Below are positions 8,168 through 17,743 of a stretch of DNA of 64,000 nt, one piece after another (the stretch's first letter is position 1; every line of letters starts with the position of its first letter). Where the stretch lies: positions 124,001 to 188,000 of the forward strand of contig NZ_JAGKJI010000006.1 of NCBI RefSeq assembly GCF_020329485.1, given 5' to 3'. Below the pieces are notes generated by a model that made no database searches, was not told where the DNA came from, and worked only from the letters and a program-made list of their open reading frames with translations. Source of the DNA: Bradyrhizobium cenepequi. GTDB lineage: Bacteria; Pseudomonadota; Alphaproteobacteria; Rhizobiales; Xanthobacteraceae. The position numbers and the translations under genes are program-made.

Positions 8168-9691
8168 TCAGCCAACTGGCGGCGGGACGTGCGCCTCGTA
8201 CCATTTGCGCAGGCCGGCCAGCGCCGGGTGGGCCAGTGAACGAGTGAGGTAGGTCCAGATCCGCGGCTGATGCTTGAGATAGTGCGGCTTGCCGTCGCGC
8301 CCGTTGAGCCGCGCAAAGGTCCCGAGCAGGCGCGTGTTACGCTGCGCCGACATGATCGCGTAGAGCTCGGCGAAGCTGGCCGCATCGAAATGCTCCTCGG
8401 CGGCCCGCCGGGCCTTGATGTAGCGCGACAGCAGCGTGAGCTCGAGCGATTCGGGCACGTCGATCCGCGCGTCCTGCAACAAGGACACCAGGTCATAGGT
8501 GGCAGGCCCCAGCACGGCGTCCTGGAAATCGATCAGGCCGACCCGCAGGATTCCGGTGCGCTCGCCGAGCCAGATCAGATTGGGCGAGTGGAAGTCGCGC
8601 AGCACCCAGGTCCGCGGCGCGGCGGCCGGCTTCTCCAGGAGCGCTCGCCACATAGGGTAAAACTCGTCGCGCAGGTCGGAAGCAAGCGTGACTCCGCGGT
8701 CCGGCAAGTACCATTCGATTATCAGCCCGATTTCGACGAGCCACGCATCGATGTCGAAGATGGGGATCTCGTAGTTCAGCTGCGGCGTCAGCGGCAGCAC
8801 CTCCGGCAGCTTCTCCCGATGCAGCGCCGCCAGCATGTCGGTCGCGGTTTCGTAGCGCTCGGTGATCGGTGCCGGCGGATCGCCTTCGATGAAGCCTTCC
8901 TTGCCGAAATCCTCGGTGATCAGGAATCCCAGATCGAGGTCGAAATGACGGATCGCGGGTGCGGAGAAGCCATGGTCACGCAGGCCGTTGTCGATCGCGA
9001 CGAACGGCTTGACGTCCTCGGCGAGATGGACGGCCGCGCTGTAGGACTTGCCGTCATAGATCGCCGGCCCGTCGGGCCGGCGCGGCGAATTCATCAGGAT
9101 GACGCTGCCATTGTCGTCGAATAGCCGGGCGTAGGAGCGGGTCGAGGCGTCACCCGGCATGCGCTCGCGCCGCGCGTCCGCATAGCCGGCGTTGTCGAGG
9201 AATTGGCGCAGCGCCTTCAGCCGGGTGACGACGGCGGCAGCCTTGCCGCGGCCGGTGATCTCGGCCGCGCGCGCGGTCGATCCCAGCGCCGGCCGGTGGC
9301 TCAGTGCGATATCGATGCGATCCGGCGGCAGGGCATCCGGCGCGCGCTCCGGCCATTCGATCAGAGCTACCGCGCCTTCGGGCAAGGGCGACAGCCCGAT
9401 CTCCTCGAGCTCGCTCGCGTCATTGATGCGATAGAGATCGGCATGGATCAGCGGAAATGCCGGCAGCTCGTAGCTTTGCGACAGCGTAAACGTCGGGCTG
9501 GGCACTTCCAGCGTATCGTCGGTTGCGAGATAGCGGATCAGCGCGCGGGCGGCTGCGGTCTTGCCGGCGCCGAGATCGCCGGAGAGCGCGATGACTTCGC
9601 CAGGGCCGATCAGCAGCGCGAGATCGGCCATCAGATGCGCGGTCGCGGCCTCATTGGCGAGTGCGACCGAGAATGTGCTGGTGACAATCAT
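8168..9691 (-). CDS. TsaE-AmgK fusion: t6A ATPase plus amino-sugar kinase
   Basis: The single 507-residue chain has two domains. Residues 1 to about 155 are TsaE, the ATPase of the tRNA threonylcarbamoyladenosine machinery, with P-loop GDLGAGKT at 38-45, SPTFTL at 65-70 and IEWPER at 111-116. From about 160 on it is an APH-fold kinase of the AmgK type (anomeric MurNAc/GlcNAc kinase), with GDAST at 180-184, catalytic RDFHSPN at 365-371 and metal-binding IDFQDA at 387-392. ATG 9691 overlaps the upstream kinase stop in an ATGA junction, so translation is coupled. The fused order is known in rhizobial annotations. MurU downstream supports the recycling role. Confidence 0.9.
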   Translation of the reverse strand: MIVTSTFSVALANEAATAHLMADLALLIGPGEVIALSGDLGAGKTAAARALIRYLATDDTLEVPSPTFTLSQSYELPAFPLIHADLYRINDASELEEIGLSPLPEGAVALIEWPERAPDALPPDRIDIALSHRPALGSTARAAEITGRGKAAAVVTRLKALRQFLDNAGYADARRERMPGDASTRSYARLFDDNGSVILMNSPRRPDGPAIYDGKSYSAAVHLAEDVKPFVAIDNGLRDHGFSAPAIRHFDLDLGFLITEDFGKEGFIEGDPPAPITERYETATDMLAALHREKLPEVLPLTPQLNYEIPIFDIDAWLVEIGLIIEWYLPDRGVTLASDLRDEFYPMWRALLEKPAAAPRTWVLRDFHSPNLIWLGERTGILRVGLIDFQDAVLGPATYDLVSLLQDARIDVPESLELTLLSRYIKARRAAEEHFDAASFAELYAIMSAQRNTRLLGTFARLNGRDGKPHYLKHQPRIWTYLTRSLAHPALAGLRKWYEAHVPPPVG

Positions 9692-12207
9692 TCGGCGGCG
9701 TTGCGATGCGCGTTCTGGTCGACCGGAAAGACGCAAATGACGGTCGTGCCTTTGCCGACCGTCGAATCGACGCGGACCTTGCCGCCATGCAACTCGACGA
9801 AGGAGCGCACCAGCGACAGGCCGAGGCCGGCGCCGCGGTGCCGCGAGCCATGGGAATGGCTCTCGAACCAGTTGAATACCTTGTCCTTGACCTCAGGCGC
9901 GATGCCCGGCCCGGTGTCGGTCACCGCGAATACGACACTGTGCTCGGCGCGTCGCGCGCTGATCGTGACCGTCCCGTCATGCGGGGAGAAGCCGACGGCG
10001 TTGGCGAGCAGGTTATAGAGCACCTGCACGACGCGTCGTTCATCGCCGATGAATTCGCCGATATTGGGCTCGATATCGACCTTGAGCGTGATCCGGTCGG
10101 TCGCGAGGCGATCCTGAATGCCTTCGGCGGCGGCCTCGATCGTCTTGCCGATATCGACGGAGCCGAGCTCGAGCGTCATCGCGCCGGCATCGATGGTGGC
10201 GAGATCGAGGATGTTGTTGGTGAGCGCGAGCAATGCGTTGGTCGATTTGGTGACGTAGTCGAGATATTCGGCCTGCTTCTGGTTGAGCGGTCCGGTCGCG
10301 GGATCAGAGAGGAAATGCGCAAAGCCGATGATGGTGGTGAGCGGCGCGCGCAGTTCATAGGATACGTGGTGGACGAAGTCGACCTTCATCTGGTCGGCTG
10401 CTTCGAGCGCCTCGTTGCGCTCGCGCAGCGCGCGTTCGACATTTTCGGTGTCGGTGATGTCCTGGAACGTCAGCATGGTCGCGCCATCGGGCAGCGGCAT
10501 GGTCGTGCAATGAAGCACGCTGCCATCCTTGCGCTCCAGCTTCAGCGCGACCTGGGCGCGGTTCTCGATCGCGGTGATCGCCTCGCGCAGCGCCCGCCAG
10601 ACGATCGGATCGTCAAACAGCGGCTTGCACAGCGCTTCGACGGTCTCGATGTGCGGCTGCTCGCGCAGCGCATCCGCCGGCAGCTTCCACATCTTCTCGA
10701 ATGCCGGGTTGAACAGTTTCACTCGGCCGTTGCTGCCGAACACCGCAACCGCCTCGTTCAGATTATCGAGCGTTTCGTGCTGAACCCGGATCAGGCCGTC
10801 AAAGCGACGCGCCAGATCGAGGCTTTCGGTGACGTTGTCGAAGAGATAGGTGACACCGCCTTCGAGGTTCGGCGTGGTGACGACGCTGACAGCGCGGCCG
10901 TCGGGCAGGAACCAGGTGTAGTTCTCCGGTTCAACCGCGCGATAGGCTTCGTGGAGCTTGGCTTTCCAGGCGCGGAAATCCGGCTGCTCCGGCAGTTTGC
11001 GGGCAGCGCGCAGCCGATCGAGGATGCTGGAGTCGTCGGGATTGCTATCGAGGAACGCCTGATCGAGGTTCCAGAGGCGACGGTAGGATTCGTTGTAGAA
11101 GGCGAGCCGCCGGTCGGCGCCGAACACGGCCACGCCCGAAGAGAGCTGGTCGAGGGTGCGGCGATGCGCTTCCGCCATCCGGGTGAGCGCAGCGCGAAGG
11201 GCGGCGACTTCGCTGGCATCGATGGCGATGCCGGCGCTCCCGCCGACAAGCTTCAGTGCCTGGACGTCGTAGATCCGCCGCTCGCCGCCGACCACGATCG
11301 GCAATCGCGCGGTATAGGTCGAATATTCGTGCAGCGCCTTGGCCATCTCGATCCGCTGGTCGTTCTCCAGGAGTTCGAGATTGCGGGTGATCGCATCCGC
11401 GATGCTTGCGCCCTCGGTCGCCCGCAGATAGGCCGTGTTGGCATAGCGCAGATCGTCCTGTGCATTCTTGGCCCAGATCGGCCAGGGCGCGGCGGCGGCG
11501 AAATCGCGCAGCAGCTCGGTCTCCTCCTGCAACATCTTGTAGCGCAGATTGGCTTCAGCCAGTTCGCGGCGCAAGCCGCCAAGCTCACGCATCCGCACGA
11601 TGGCTTGGCCGCCGATGGCGCGACCCATCGCCTCGATCGCACGGCCGTTCGAGGTGGTGAGGTTGAGCAGAAATCCTTGGCCGGCCTCGCGCAGCGCGTC
11701 GACCGCGTGGTCCATCTGCAACGCCGGTTCCGGCGGCAGCCAGGTTCCGAACGCCAGCACGCGCTGGGGCAAGTTCTGCGTCGCCTCCTGCGAGGTCAGC
11801 AATGCGATATCGCCACTGATCTCGGGGCGGTTGTCGCCGGCCGCCCAGGAAATCAGGACCTGCGGTTCCGCAAACAGCAAAGCGCGCAGGCGATCGGATT
11901 GGGCCTGCAGGCCGGCGATCTCGGCGCGCAGACGTCGCTCGCTCCGGCTCGCGCGAGCGCGCGTGCGCATCAAGAGGATCGCGGCGACCACGGAAAAGCC
12001 CAGCAATGCCAGCGCTGCTGTGAAGAGCACGAATTCCTGATGATCGAGGTCGAACCATGCCGAGATCACCGGCTCGAACAGCCAGTCGCCGGCGCGCGCC
12101 GATCCGGTGGACAGCGTCAGTGTGGCGGCGAGCGCAATCAGGCCGTCGCGCGCCAGTGAGGTGCACGACAGCAGGGTTCGACGCATTGCGGCGACCACGC
12201 CAGACAT
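9688..12207 (-). CDS. divL: DivL-like PAS sensor kinase with Tyr replacing the phospho-acceptor His
   Basis: This is an 839-residue membrane kinase. There is a signal-like hydrophobic stretch at about 21-38 and a clear transmembrane helix at about 60-80, a coiled coil near 85-112, several PAS-like segments (about 225-330, 345-465 and 475-590), a dimerisation domain and a GHKL ATPase. The H-box reads HHVSYELRAPLT at 613-624, so Tyr617 stands where His is normally phosphorylated. Caulobacter DivL is known for this change; it acts through DivK and CckA to control CtrA and asymmetric division. The N-box (NLLANAVGF), G1 (DTGPGIAP) and G2 (GAGLGLS) are intact. The call rests on the Tyr and the domain order; a direct homology search was not possible. 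Confidence 0.85.
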   Translation of the reverse strand: MSGVVAAMRRTLLSCTSLARDGLIALAATLTLSTGSARAGDWLFEPVISAWFDLDHQEFVLFTAALALLGFSVVAAILLMRTRARASRSERRLRAEIAGLQAQSDRLRALLFAEPQVLISWAAGDNRPEISGDIALLTSQEATQNLPQRVLAFGTWLPPEPALQMDHAVDALREAGQGFLLNLTTSNGRAIEAMGRAIGGQAIVRMRELGGLRRELAEANLRYKMLQEETELLRDFAAAAPWPIWAKNAQDDLRYANTAYLRATEGASIADAITRNLELLENDQRIEMAKALHEYSTYTARLPIVVGGERRIYDVQALKLVGGSAGIAIDASEVAALRAALTRMAEAHRRTLDQLSSGVAVFGADRRLAFYNESYRRLWNLDQAFLDSNPDDSSILDRLRAARKLPEQPDFRAWKAKLHEAYRAVEPENYTWFLPDGRAVSVVTTPNLEGGVTYLFDNVTESLDLARRFDGLIRVQHETLDNLNEAVAVFGSNGRVKLFNPAFEKMWKLPADALREQPHIETVEALCKPLFDDPIVWRALREAITAIENRAQVALKLERKDGSVLHCTTMPLPDGATMLTFQDITDTENVERALRERNEALEAADQMKVDFVHHVSYELRAPLTTIIGFAHFLSDPATGPLNQKQAEYLDYVTKSTNALLALTNNILDLATIDAGAMTLELGSVDIGKTIEAAAEGIQDRLATDRITLKVDIEPNIGEFIGDERRVVQVLYNLLANAVGFSPHDGTVTISARRAEHSVVFAVTDTGPGIAPEVKDKVFNWFESHSHGSRHRGAGLGLSLVRSFVELHGGKVRVDSTVGKGTTVICVFPVDQNAHRNAAE

Positions 12208-12391
12208 AATTTGCCCCAGAACGCACGACTTCGGCCCGGCGTCAGACCCCCCGCCGTGCTCACGAATCGAGGAAGCATATCCTCAAGCTGACTCGGCGAG
12301 TAAGAGTCCAGATCGTGAACACAAGACCCGCTGTGAAAAATGCCGGGCTCAATTGGTGCGCTTGCGCAAATTTTATCCGTATTCGAACGGC

Positions 12392-12850
12392 TTAGCGCCC
12401 GGTTGAGCCGAACCCGCCGCTGCCGCGTTCGGTGCTCGAGAGCGCCGTCGCCGGAACCAGTTCTGCCTGCACGACCGGCGCGATCACCATCTGCGCGATG
12501 CGCTCGCCGCGTCTGATCGAAAATGGTGCCTCGCCATGATTGATCAGGAGCACGTTGATCTCGCCGCGATAGTCGGCGTCGATCGTGCCCGGCGAATTCA
12601 ACACGGTCACGCCATGCTTGGCGGCAAGCCCGGAACGCGGCCGCACCTGCGCCTCAAAGCCGGGCGGCAGCGCAATCGTCAGCCCGGTCGGAACCATCGC
12701 GTATTTGCCTGATGCGAGCACCAACGGCGCTTCTTCGGGCACGGCGGCGAGCAGATCTAGCCCGGCGGCGTCGGCAGTCTGATAGGCCGGCAGCGGAAGG
12801 CCTTCGCCATGGGGCAATTGCCTGACGTCGACCTTGATTGTCGCACTCAC
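12392..12850 (-). CDS. dut: dUTP diphosphatase
   Basis: This is a trimeric dUTPase of 152 residues that hydrolyses dUTP to dUMP, keeping uracil out of DNA and feeding dTMP synthesis. The conserved motifs appear in order: [27 protein letters not shown] with the catalytic Asp, RIAQMVI, and the C-terminal arm [11 protein letters not shown]. The start is GTG 12850, whose GTGA overlaps the coaBC stop. Pairing of dut with coaBC is common in proteobacteria. Confidence 0.95.
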   Translation of the reverse strand: MSATIKVDVRQLPHGEGLPLPAYQTADAAGLDLLAAVPEEAPLVLASGKYAMVPTGLTIALPPGFEAQVRPRSGLAAKHGVTVLNSPGTIDADYRGEINVLLINHGEAPFSIRRGERIAQMVIAPVVQAELVPATALSSTERGSGGFGSTGR

Positions 12851-14259
12851 GATCTTGCCTCCACGACCTTCGCGATCCGCGCCACCAGTTCGGTCGCGAC
12901 CTGTTCCTTGGTCATGACCGGCCAGGAATGGACGCTGACATTCTCGCCCTCGCGCCTCAGCAGATGAACGGTGTTGCGGTCGCCGCCCATCACACCGGTG
13001 GCGGGTGAAACGTCATTGGCCACGATCCAGTCGCAGCCCTTGCGGGCGATCTTTGCCTTCGCATTCTCGACCAGATGCTCGGTCTCGGCGGCGAAGCCGA
13101 TCACCAGCGGCGGGCGCTTGTCGTTGAGCTTGGCGATGGTGGCGAGGATGTCGGGATTCTCGACCAGCTGCAGCGACGGCACGCCGGCGGCGGCCTTTTT
13201 CAGCTTCTGCTCGCCTTCGTTGGCGACCCGCCAGTCGGCGACCGCGGCCGCGAAGATCGCGACATCGACCGGCAGTGCCGCTTCCACCCGGTGCAGCATC
13301 TCGCGCGCGGATTCCACAGGGATCACTGACACGCCGGGTGGATCGACGAGGTCGACCGGCCCCGAGACCAGGACGACCTCGGCGCCGGCGTCTCGCGCGG
13401 CGATCGCGATGGCAAAGCCCTGCTTGCCCGAGGAACGGTTGGCGATATAGCGCACCGGATCGATCGCCTCATGCGTTGGCCCTGCGGTGATCAGTACACG
13501 CTTGCCAGCAAGCGGGCGCGGCTGCGGCGGGCGCAGGATGTGCTCGGCAGCGGCGGCGATTTCGGTCGGCTCGGCCATCCGCCCGACGCCGGCTTCGCCA
13601 GCTTCGGCCATCTCGCCGGCATTGGGCCCGACGGTCAGGATGCCGTCGCGGCGGAGCTGCAGCACATTCCGGCGGGTGGCGGCGTTGTTCCACATCAGCG
13701 GGTTCATCGCCGGTGCCAGCAGGACCGGGCGGCTCGAGGCGAGCAGGATGGCGGAAGCGAGGTCGTCGGCATGGCCATGCGCCATTTTGGCAATCAGGTC
13801 CGCGGTCGCCGGCGCCACCACGATCAGGTCGCACTCGCGCGCCAGGCGGATGTGGCCGGCATCGAATTCGCTCTCGGCATCGAACAGGTCGGTATAGACG
13901 CGCTCATGCGACAGGGCGCTGGCCGCAAGCGGGGTGACGAATTGCTGCGCTGCCTTGGTCAGCACGCAGCGGACCTGGATATGGCGCTCCGTGAACCGCC
14001 TGATCAGGTCCAGCGCTTTGTAGGCGGCGATGCCGCCAGCGATGATCAGGGTAACCCGGGCAAGCCCATTGGCCGACGCCACGGGGGCCTGCGGGCGCGG
14101 CGCGGGAGCCGTAGGCGATGCTTCGGAAGGCTGTCCGTGCACCACCTCGCCCAGGATGACACGTACCTCGTCCTCGACCGAGCGGCCGCTACGGGCGGCG
14201 CGCAGGCGCAGTTCGTCCCTGATAGCATCATCGAGCTTGCGAACAGTCAGATTAGCCAT
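12847..14259 (-). CDS. coaBC: CoaBC with an N-terminal ribbon-helix-helix domain
   Basis: The enzyme makes 4'-phosphopantetheine from phosphopantothenate in two steps (cysteine ligation, then decarboxylation) on the way to coenzyme A. Residues 1-42 (numbered from ATG 14259) resemble a FitA/Arc ribbon-helix-helix DNA-binding domain ([20 protein letters not shown]). A Pro/Ala linker follows, and CoaC begins near 67 with [14 protein letters not shown]. His136 (GHIRLAR) and PAMNPLMW (183-190) are present. At the spot of E. coli ACGD the sequence is EAGE, so that Cys is Ala220. The CoaB half runs from about 255 to 470 with [19 protein letters not shown] 14316 and ATG 14307 are possible earlier starts. 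Confidence 0.93.
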   Translation of the reverse strand: MANLTVRKLDDAIRDELRLRAARSGRSVEDEVRVILGEVVHGQPSEASPTAPAPRPQAPVASANGLARVTLIIAGGIAAYKALDLIRRFTERHIQVRCVLTKAAQQFVTPLAASALSHERVYTDLFDAESEFDAGHIRLARECDLIVVAPATADLIAKMAHGHADDLASAILLASSRPVLLAPAMNPLMWNNAATRRNVLQLRRDGILTVGPNAGEMAEAGEAGVGRMAEPTEIAAAAEHILRPPQPRPLAGKRVLITAGPTHEAIDPVRYIANRSSGKQGFAIAIAARDAGAEVVLVSGPVDLVDPPGVSVIPVESAREMLHRVEAALPVDVAIFAAAVADWRVANEGEQKLKKAAAGVPSLQLVENPDILATIAKLNDKRPPLVIGFAAETEHLVENAKAKIARKGCDWIVANDVSPATGVMGGDRNTVHLLRREGENVSVHSWPVMTKEQVATELVARIAKVVEARS

Positions 14260-14312
14260 GACCGCACCACCATTTTTGCTGGCAATGCTAGCGCGAGATG
14301 CTGTCATTGCAA

Positions 14313-15887
14313 TCACAGATTCTGGACGGCGATCAGGATTCCGATAAAGGTGGCCGCGATGATCCAGAGCGCCACCGTCCGCCAGCGGTTCTTGCGGCCC
14401 TCGGTCTGGCCCATCGCCGCGATCGTTTGGGGCGACAGCGTGACGCCCTCGCGCGTCAGCTTCTCCAGATTGGCCAGCACCGCGACCGCGCGCGAGGCGA
14501 TATCGGGCAGATGAACCAGTACGCGGGCGAGTTCACCAGCCCCCGACATCGCACCCTGGATCCGCCCCACCGGTCCGAGGTTGCGCTCGATCCATTCGCG
14601 CACCACGGGGTCGGCGATCTTCCAGATGTCGAGCCTGGGGTCGAAGCTGCGCGCCACGCCTTCGACCACCACCATGGTCTTCTGCAGCAGGATCAATTCG
14701 GGGCGCGTCTGCATGTCGAACAGGCCGGTGACTTCGAGCAGCAACGTCAGCAGCCGCGCCATCGAGATTTCCTCGGCGGTGCGGTTGTGGATCGGTTCGC
14801 CGATGGCGCGGATCGCCTGCGCGAAATTCTCCACCGAATGATGCCCCGGCACATAGCCGGCCTCGAAATGCACCTCGGCGACGCGGCGATAGTCGCGGGT
14901 GATGAAGCCGAGCAGGATTTCGGCGAGGAAACGCCGCTCCTTCTGCCCGAGCCGGCCCATGATGCCGAAATCGACCGCGACCAGCCGGCCGGTATCGTCG
15001 AGGAAGAGATTGCCAGGATGCATGTCGGCATGGAAGAAGCCGTCACGGAGCGCGTGGCGCAGGAAGCTCTGGATCACCTTGCGCCCGAGATCGGGCAGGT
15101 CGACCTGGGCTTGCTCCAGCCTGATACGGTCGTTCAGCGGGATGCCGTCGACCCATTCCATCGTCAGCACGTTGTGGGTGGTGCGGTCCCAGTCCACCGC
15201 CGGCACGCGGAAATCCGGATCGTCGTTGGTGTTTTCCGCCATCTCGGAGAGGGCGGCGGCCTCCAGGCGGAGGTCCATCTCAATCGCGACCGAGCGCGAC
15301 ATCGTGTTGATGACCTCGACCAGCCGCAATCGTCGCGCTTCGGCCGAGTGTGCTTCGGCCTTGTGCGCGACAAAGAAGAAATCGGAGAGGTCGCGGCGGA
15401 AGCGGGAGGCGACGTTCGGCCGCAGCACCTTCACCGCCACCGGCTGACGCACGCCGTTGCGCTCGATCTCGCCGCGATGCACCTGCGCGATCGAGGCGGC
15501 GGCAACAGCAGGCCCGAGCCGCACGAAACTCTGCGCCAGCGGGCGTTCCAGCGACTGCGCGATCACGGCTTCGGCATCGGCTTGCGGGAACGGTGGCAGC
15601 CGGTCCTGCAAGCTCTCCAGATCCTTGGCCATCACCACGCCGACCACGTCAGGTCGTGTGGCGAGGAACTGGCCGAGCTTGAGATAGGCCGGCCCCAGCC
15701 GCGTCAGCGCGCGCGACAGCCGCGGCCCCGACTTGGCGCCGCGCCGTTCGACCAGGCGGGCGAGTTTCACCAGCAGTTGCGCCGGCGGCGGCACCAGCGC
15801 CGGGTCGACGACGCCGAACACGCCCTCGCGCGCGAAGACGAAGGCGGCGCGGGCGAGGCGCGCGATGTGGGTTGTCGCAGAGATCAC
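14313..15887 (-). CDS. ubiB: UbiB, ubiquinone-biosynthesis ABC1-family kinase-like protein
   Basis: UbiB is an atypical kinase-fold ATPase needed for ubiquinone synthesis at the inner membrane. The family motif KxGQ is seen in [14 protein letters not shown], with VAVKVLRP for the ATP lysine and HADMHPGNL plus VDFGIMG for the catalytic region. A C-terminal hydrophobic anchor ends in [19 protein letters not shown]. The likely start is GTG 15887 ([13 protein letters not shown]), whose GTGA overlaps the ubiE stop; the longer frame to 15938 would run into ubiE. The result is 524 residues, a normal length. The earlier annotation name of 2-polyprenylphenol 6-hydroxylase is not supported by the fold. 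Confidence 0.94.
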   Translation of the reverse strand: MISATTHIARLARAAFVFAREGVFGVVDPALVPPPAQLLVKLARLVERRGAKSGPRLSRALTRLGPAYLKLGQFLATRPDVVGVVMAKDLESLQDRLPPFPQADAEAVIAQSLERPLAQSFVRLGPAVAAASIAQVHRGEIERNGVRQPVAVKVLRPNVASRFRRDLSDFFFVAHKAEAHSAEARRLRLVEVINTMSRSVAIEMDLRLEAAALSEMAENTNDDPDFRVPAVDWDRTTHNVLTMEWVDGIPLNDRIRLEQAQVDLPDLGRKVIQSFLRHALRDGFFHADMHPGNLFLDDTGRLVAVDFGIMGRLGQKERRFLAEILLGFITRDYRRVAEVHFEAGYVPGHHSVENFAQAIRAIGEPIHNRTAEEISMARLLTLLLEVTGLFDMQTRPELILLQKTMVVVEGVARSFDPRLDIWKIADPVVREWIERNLGPVGRIQGAMSGAGELARVLVHLPDIASRAVAVLANLEKLTREGVTLSPQTIAAMGQTEGRKNRWRTVALWIIAATFIGILIAVQNL

Positions 15888-16645
15888 AAACGCCAGCCCG
15901 AATGCAGCGCCACGATGCCGCCGGAGAGGATTTCCCATTTCACGCGCGCAAAGCCGGCGGCGGTGATCATCTCGGCAAAGGCGCTGGGCCGTGGAAACTT
16001 GCGGATCGATTCGACCAGATATTGGTAGGACTCGGCATCGCCGGTCACGACGCGGCCGAGCGGCGGGATCACCCTGAACGAGAACAGGTCATAGAGCCGG
16101 TCGAGGCCGGGCACGTCGACCGCGGAAAATTCGAGACAGAGGAATCGGCCGCCGGGCCGCAGCACGCGATAGGCCTCGCGCAGCGCGACATCGATCCGCG
16201 GCACGTTGCGGATGCCGAATGCGATCGTGTAGGCGTCGAACGAACGGTCCGGAAAGCTCAATACTTCTGCATTGCCGGCGACGAAGGAGACGCGATCATC
16301 GAGATGCTGCGCGCGGGCGCGGTTGCGGCCGACCTCGAGCATGTCGGCATTGATGTCGCAAACGGTGGCTCGGAAACCGGGACCGCCCGCTTTCGCGGCG
16401 CGGAACGCGATGTCGCCGGTGCCGCCCGCGACGTCGAGCAGCGCGAACGGCGCCTCGCTCTTCGGCGGATTGAGCTGAGTGATCATGATGTCCTTCCAGA
16501 CCCGGTGCAGGCCGATCGACATCAGATCGTTCATCAAGTCATAACGCGACGCCACGCTGTGGAACACCTCGTTCACCAGCGTCTGCTTCTCGCCCAGGGG
16601 GACGTCCCTGTAGCCGAAATGGGTGGTTTGGTCCCGCCGATCCAT
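15884..16645 (-). CDS. ubiE: UbiE, C-methyltransferase of ubiquinone synthesis
   Basis: This SAM-dependent methylase acts on 2-methoxy-6-polyprenyl-1,4-benzoquinol. The protein has 253 residues. The family N-terminus ([20 protein letters not shown]), the motif I SAM loop [13 protein letters not shown] and the signature [20 protein letters not shown] are all clear. ATG 16645 is preferred to a TTG one codon upstream. It is the first gene of the ubiE-ubiB-coaBC-dut run, and divergent from mutM across about 190 bases. The mutM-ubiE-ubiB-coaBC-dut order is typical of rhizobia. Confidence 0.95.
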   Translation of the reverse strand: MDRRDQTTHFGYRDVPLGEKQTLVNEVFHSVASRYDLMNDLMSIGLHRVWKDIMITQLNPPKSEAPFALLDVAGGTGDIAFRAAKAGGPGFRATVCDINADMLEVGRNRARAQHLDDRVSFVAGNAEVLSFPDRSFDAYTIAFGIRNVPRIDVALREAYRVLRPGGRFLCLEFSAVDVPGLDRLYDLFSFRVIPPLGRVVTGDAESYQYLVESIRKFPRPSAFAEMITAAGFARVKWEILSGGIVALHSGWRL

Positions 16646-16835
16646 CAACGCATCACCTTACGGCGCGACCATAGCGCGCCCGCCGCAATGGCGCTATCAC
16701 GTCAGCACCTCCGCGCACAATCCGCCAAACCGGCCGCGGTCTGCTGGATTGTTCGCAAATTGTTAATTTGTCGCGCGAAGGGGCGCAAAACCGCTTACAG
16801 TTTTGCCGATCGCGCTCCCTGTGAATGACATCTCC

Positions 16836-17720
16836 ATGCCCGAACTCCCCGAAGTCGAGACCGTCCGCCGCGGCCTGCAGCCGTCCATGGAGGGCGCGAA
16901 AATTCTGAAAGCGGAGGCCCGCCGCAAGGATTTGCGGTTTCCCTTTCAGAAGGATTTCGTCGCGCGGCTGGAGGGTCAGACGGTCGCGGGTCTCGGCCGT
17001 CGCGCAAAATACCTGATGGCGGATCTGGCCTCCGGCGACGTGCTCTTGATGCATCTGGGCATGTCCGGCTCGTTCCGCGTGCTCAAGGACGACGACAACA
17101 TCGCACCGGGCCATTTCCACTATGAGCGGAATCAGGACCGCACACACGATCATGTGATCTTCCACATGTCGTCGGGTGCTGCGATCATCTTCAACGACCC
17201 GCGGCGCTTCGGCTATATGAAAGTGATCGCGCGCAACGCGATCGAGGATGAGCCGCTGTTGAAGGGCCTCGGCCCCGAGCCGCTCGGCAATGAATTCGAT
17301 GCCGCGATGCTGGCGCGTTCCTGCGCCAACAAGAAGACCAGCCTGAAGGCGGCGCTGCTCGACCAGCGCGTGGTCGCAGGGCTCGGCAATATCTACGTCT
17401 GCGAAGCGCTGTTTCGTGCGCGCCTGTCGCCGCGGCGATTGGCGGCGACGCTCGCCATGAAGAAGACGGGGGAGCCGACGGAGCACGCGAAACGATTGGT
17501 CCCTGCGATCCATGATGTGCTGAACCAGGCGATCCAGGCCGGTGGCTCATCGCTGCGCGACCATCGCCAGACCAATGGTGACCTCGGTTATTTCCAGCAT
17601 TCGTTCCAGGTCTATGACCGCGAAGGCGAGAAGTGCCCGACGCCGGGTTGCGGCGGCACCGTGAAGCGCTTCACCCAGAACGGCCGTTCGACCTTCTGGT
17701 GCCCGAAATGCCAGAAATAA
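16836..17720 (+). CDS. mutM: Formamidopyrimidine-DNA glycosylase (Fpg/MutM)
   Basis: This base-excision repair enzyme removes 8-oxoguanine and formamidopyrimidines. The start at ATG 16836 is set by [14 protein letters not shown]: after Met removal Pro1 is the catalytic nucleophile and Glu2 also takes part, so an upstream frame start at 16803 is ruled out. It has 294 residues. The helix-two-turn-helix and the C-terminal zinc finger (CPTPGCG ... FWCPKCQK) are intact. It is transcribed away from ubiE. Confidence 0.97.
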   Translation: MPELPEVETVRRGLQPSMEGAKILKAEARRKDLRFPFQKDFVARLEGQTVAGLGRRAKYLMADLASGDVLLMHLGMSGSFRVLKDDDNIAPGHFHYERNQDRTHDHVIFHMSSGAAIIFNDPRRFGYMKVIARNAIEDEPLLKGLGPEPLGNEFDAAMLARSCANKKTSLKAALLDQRVVAGLGNIYVCEALFRARLSPRRLAATLAMKKTGEPTEHAKRLVPAIHDVLNQAIQAGGSSLRDHRQTNGDLGYFQHSFQVYDREGEKCPTPGCGGTVKRFTQNGRSTFWCPKCQK

Positions 17721-17743
17721 CCGACAACAATGGGAGCGACGTC

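Noticed and set aside
9706..12159. A plus-strand frame of about 800 codons opposite the DivL-like kinase
   Set aside because: It is rich in Asp, Arg, Gly and His as shadow frames are, without any domain.
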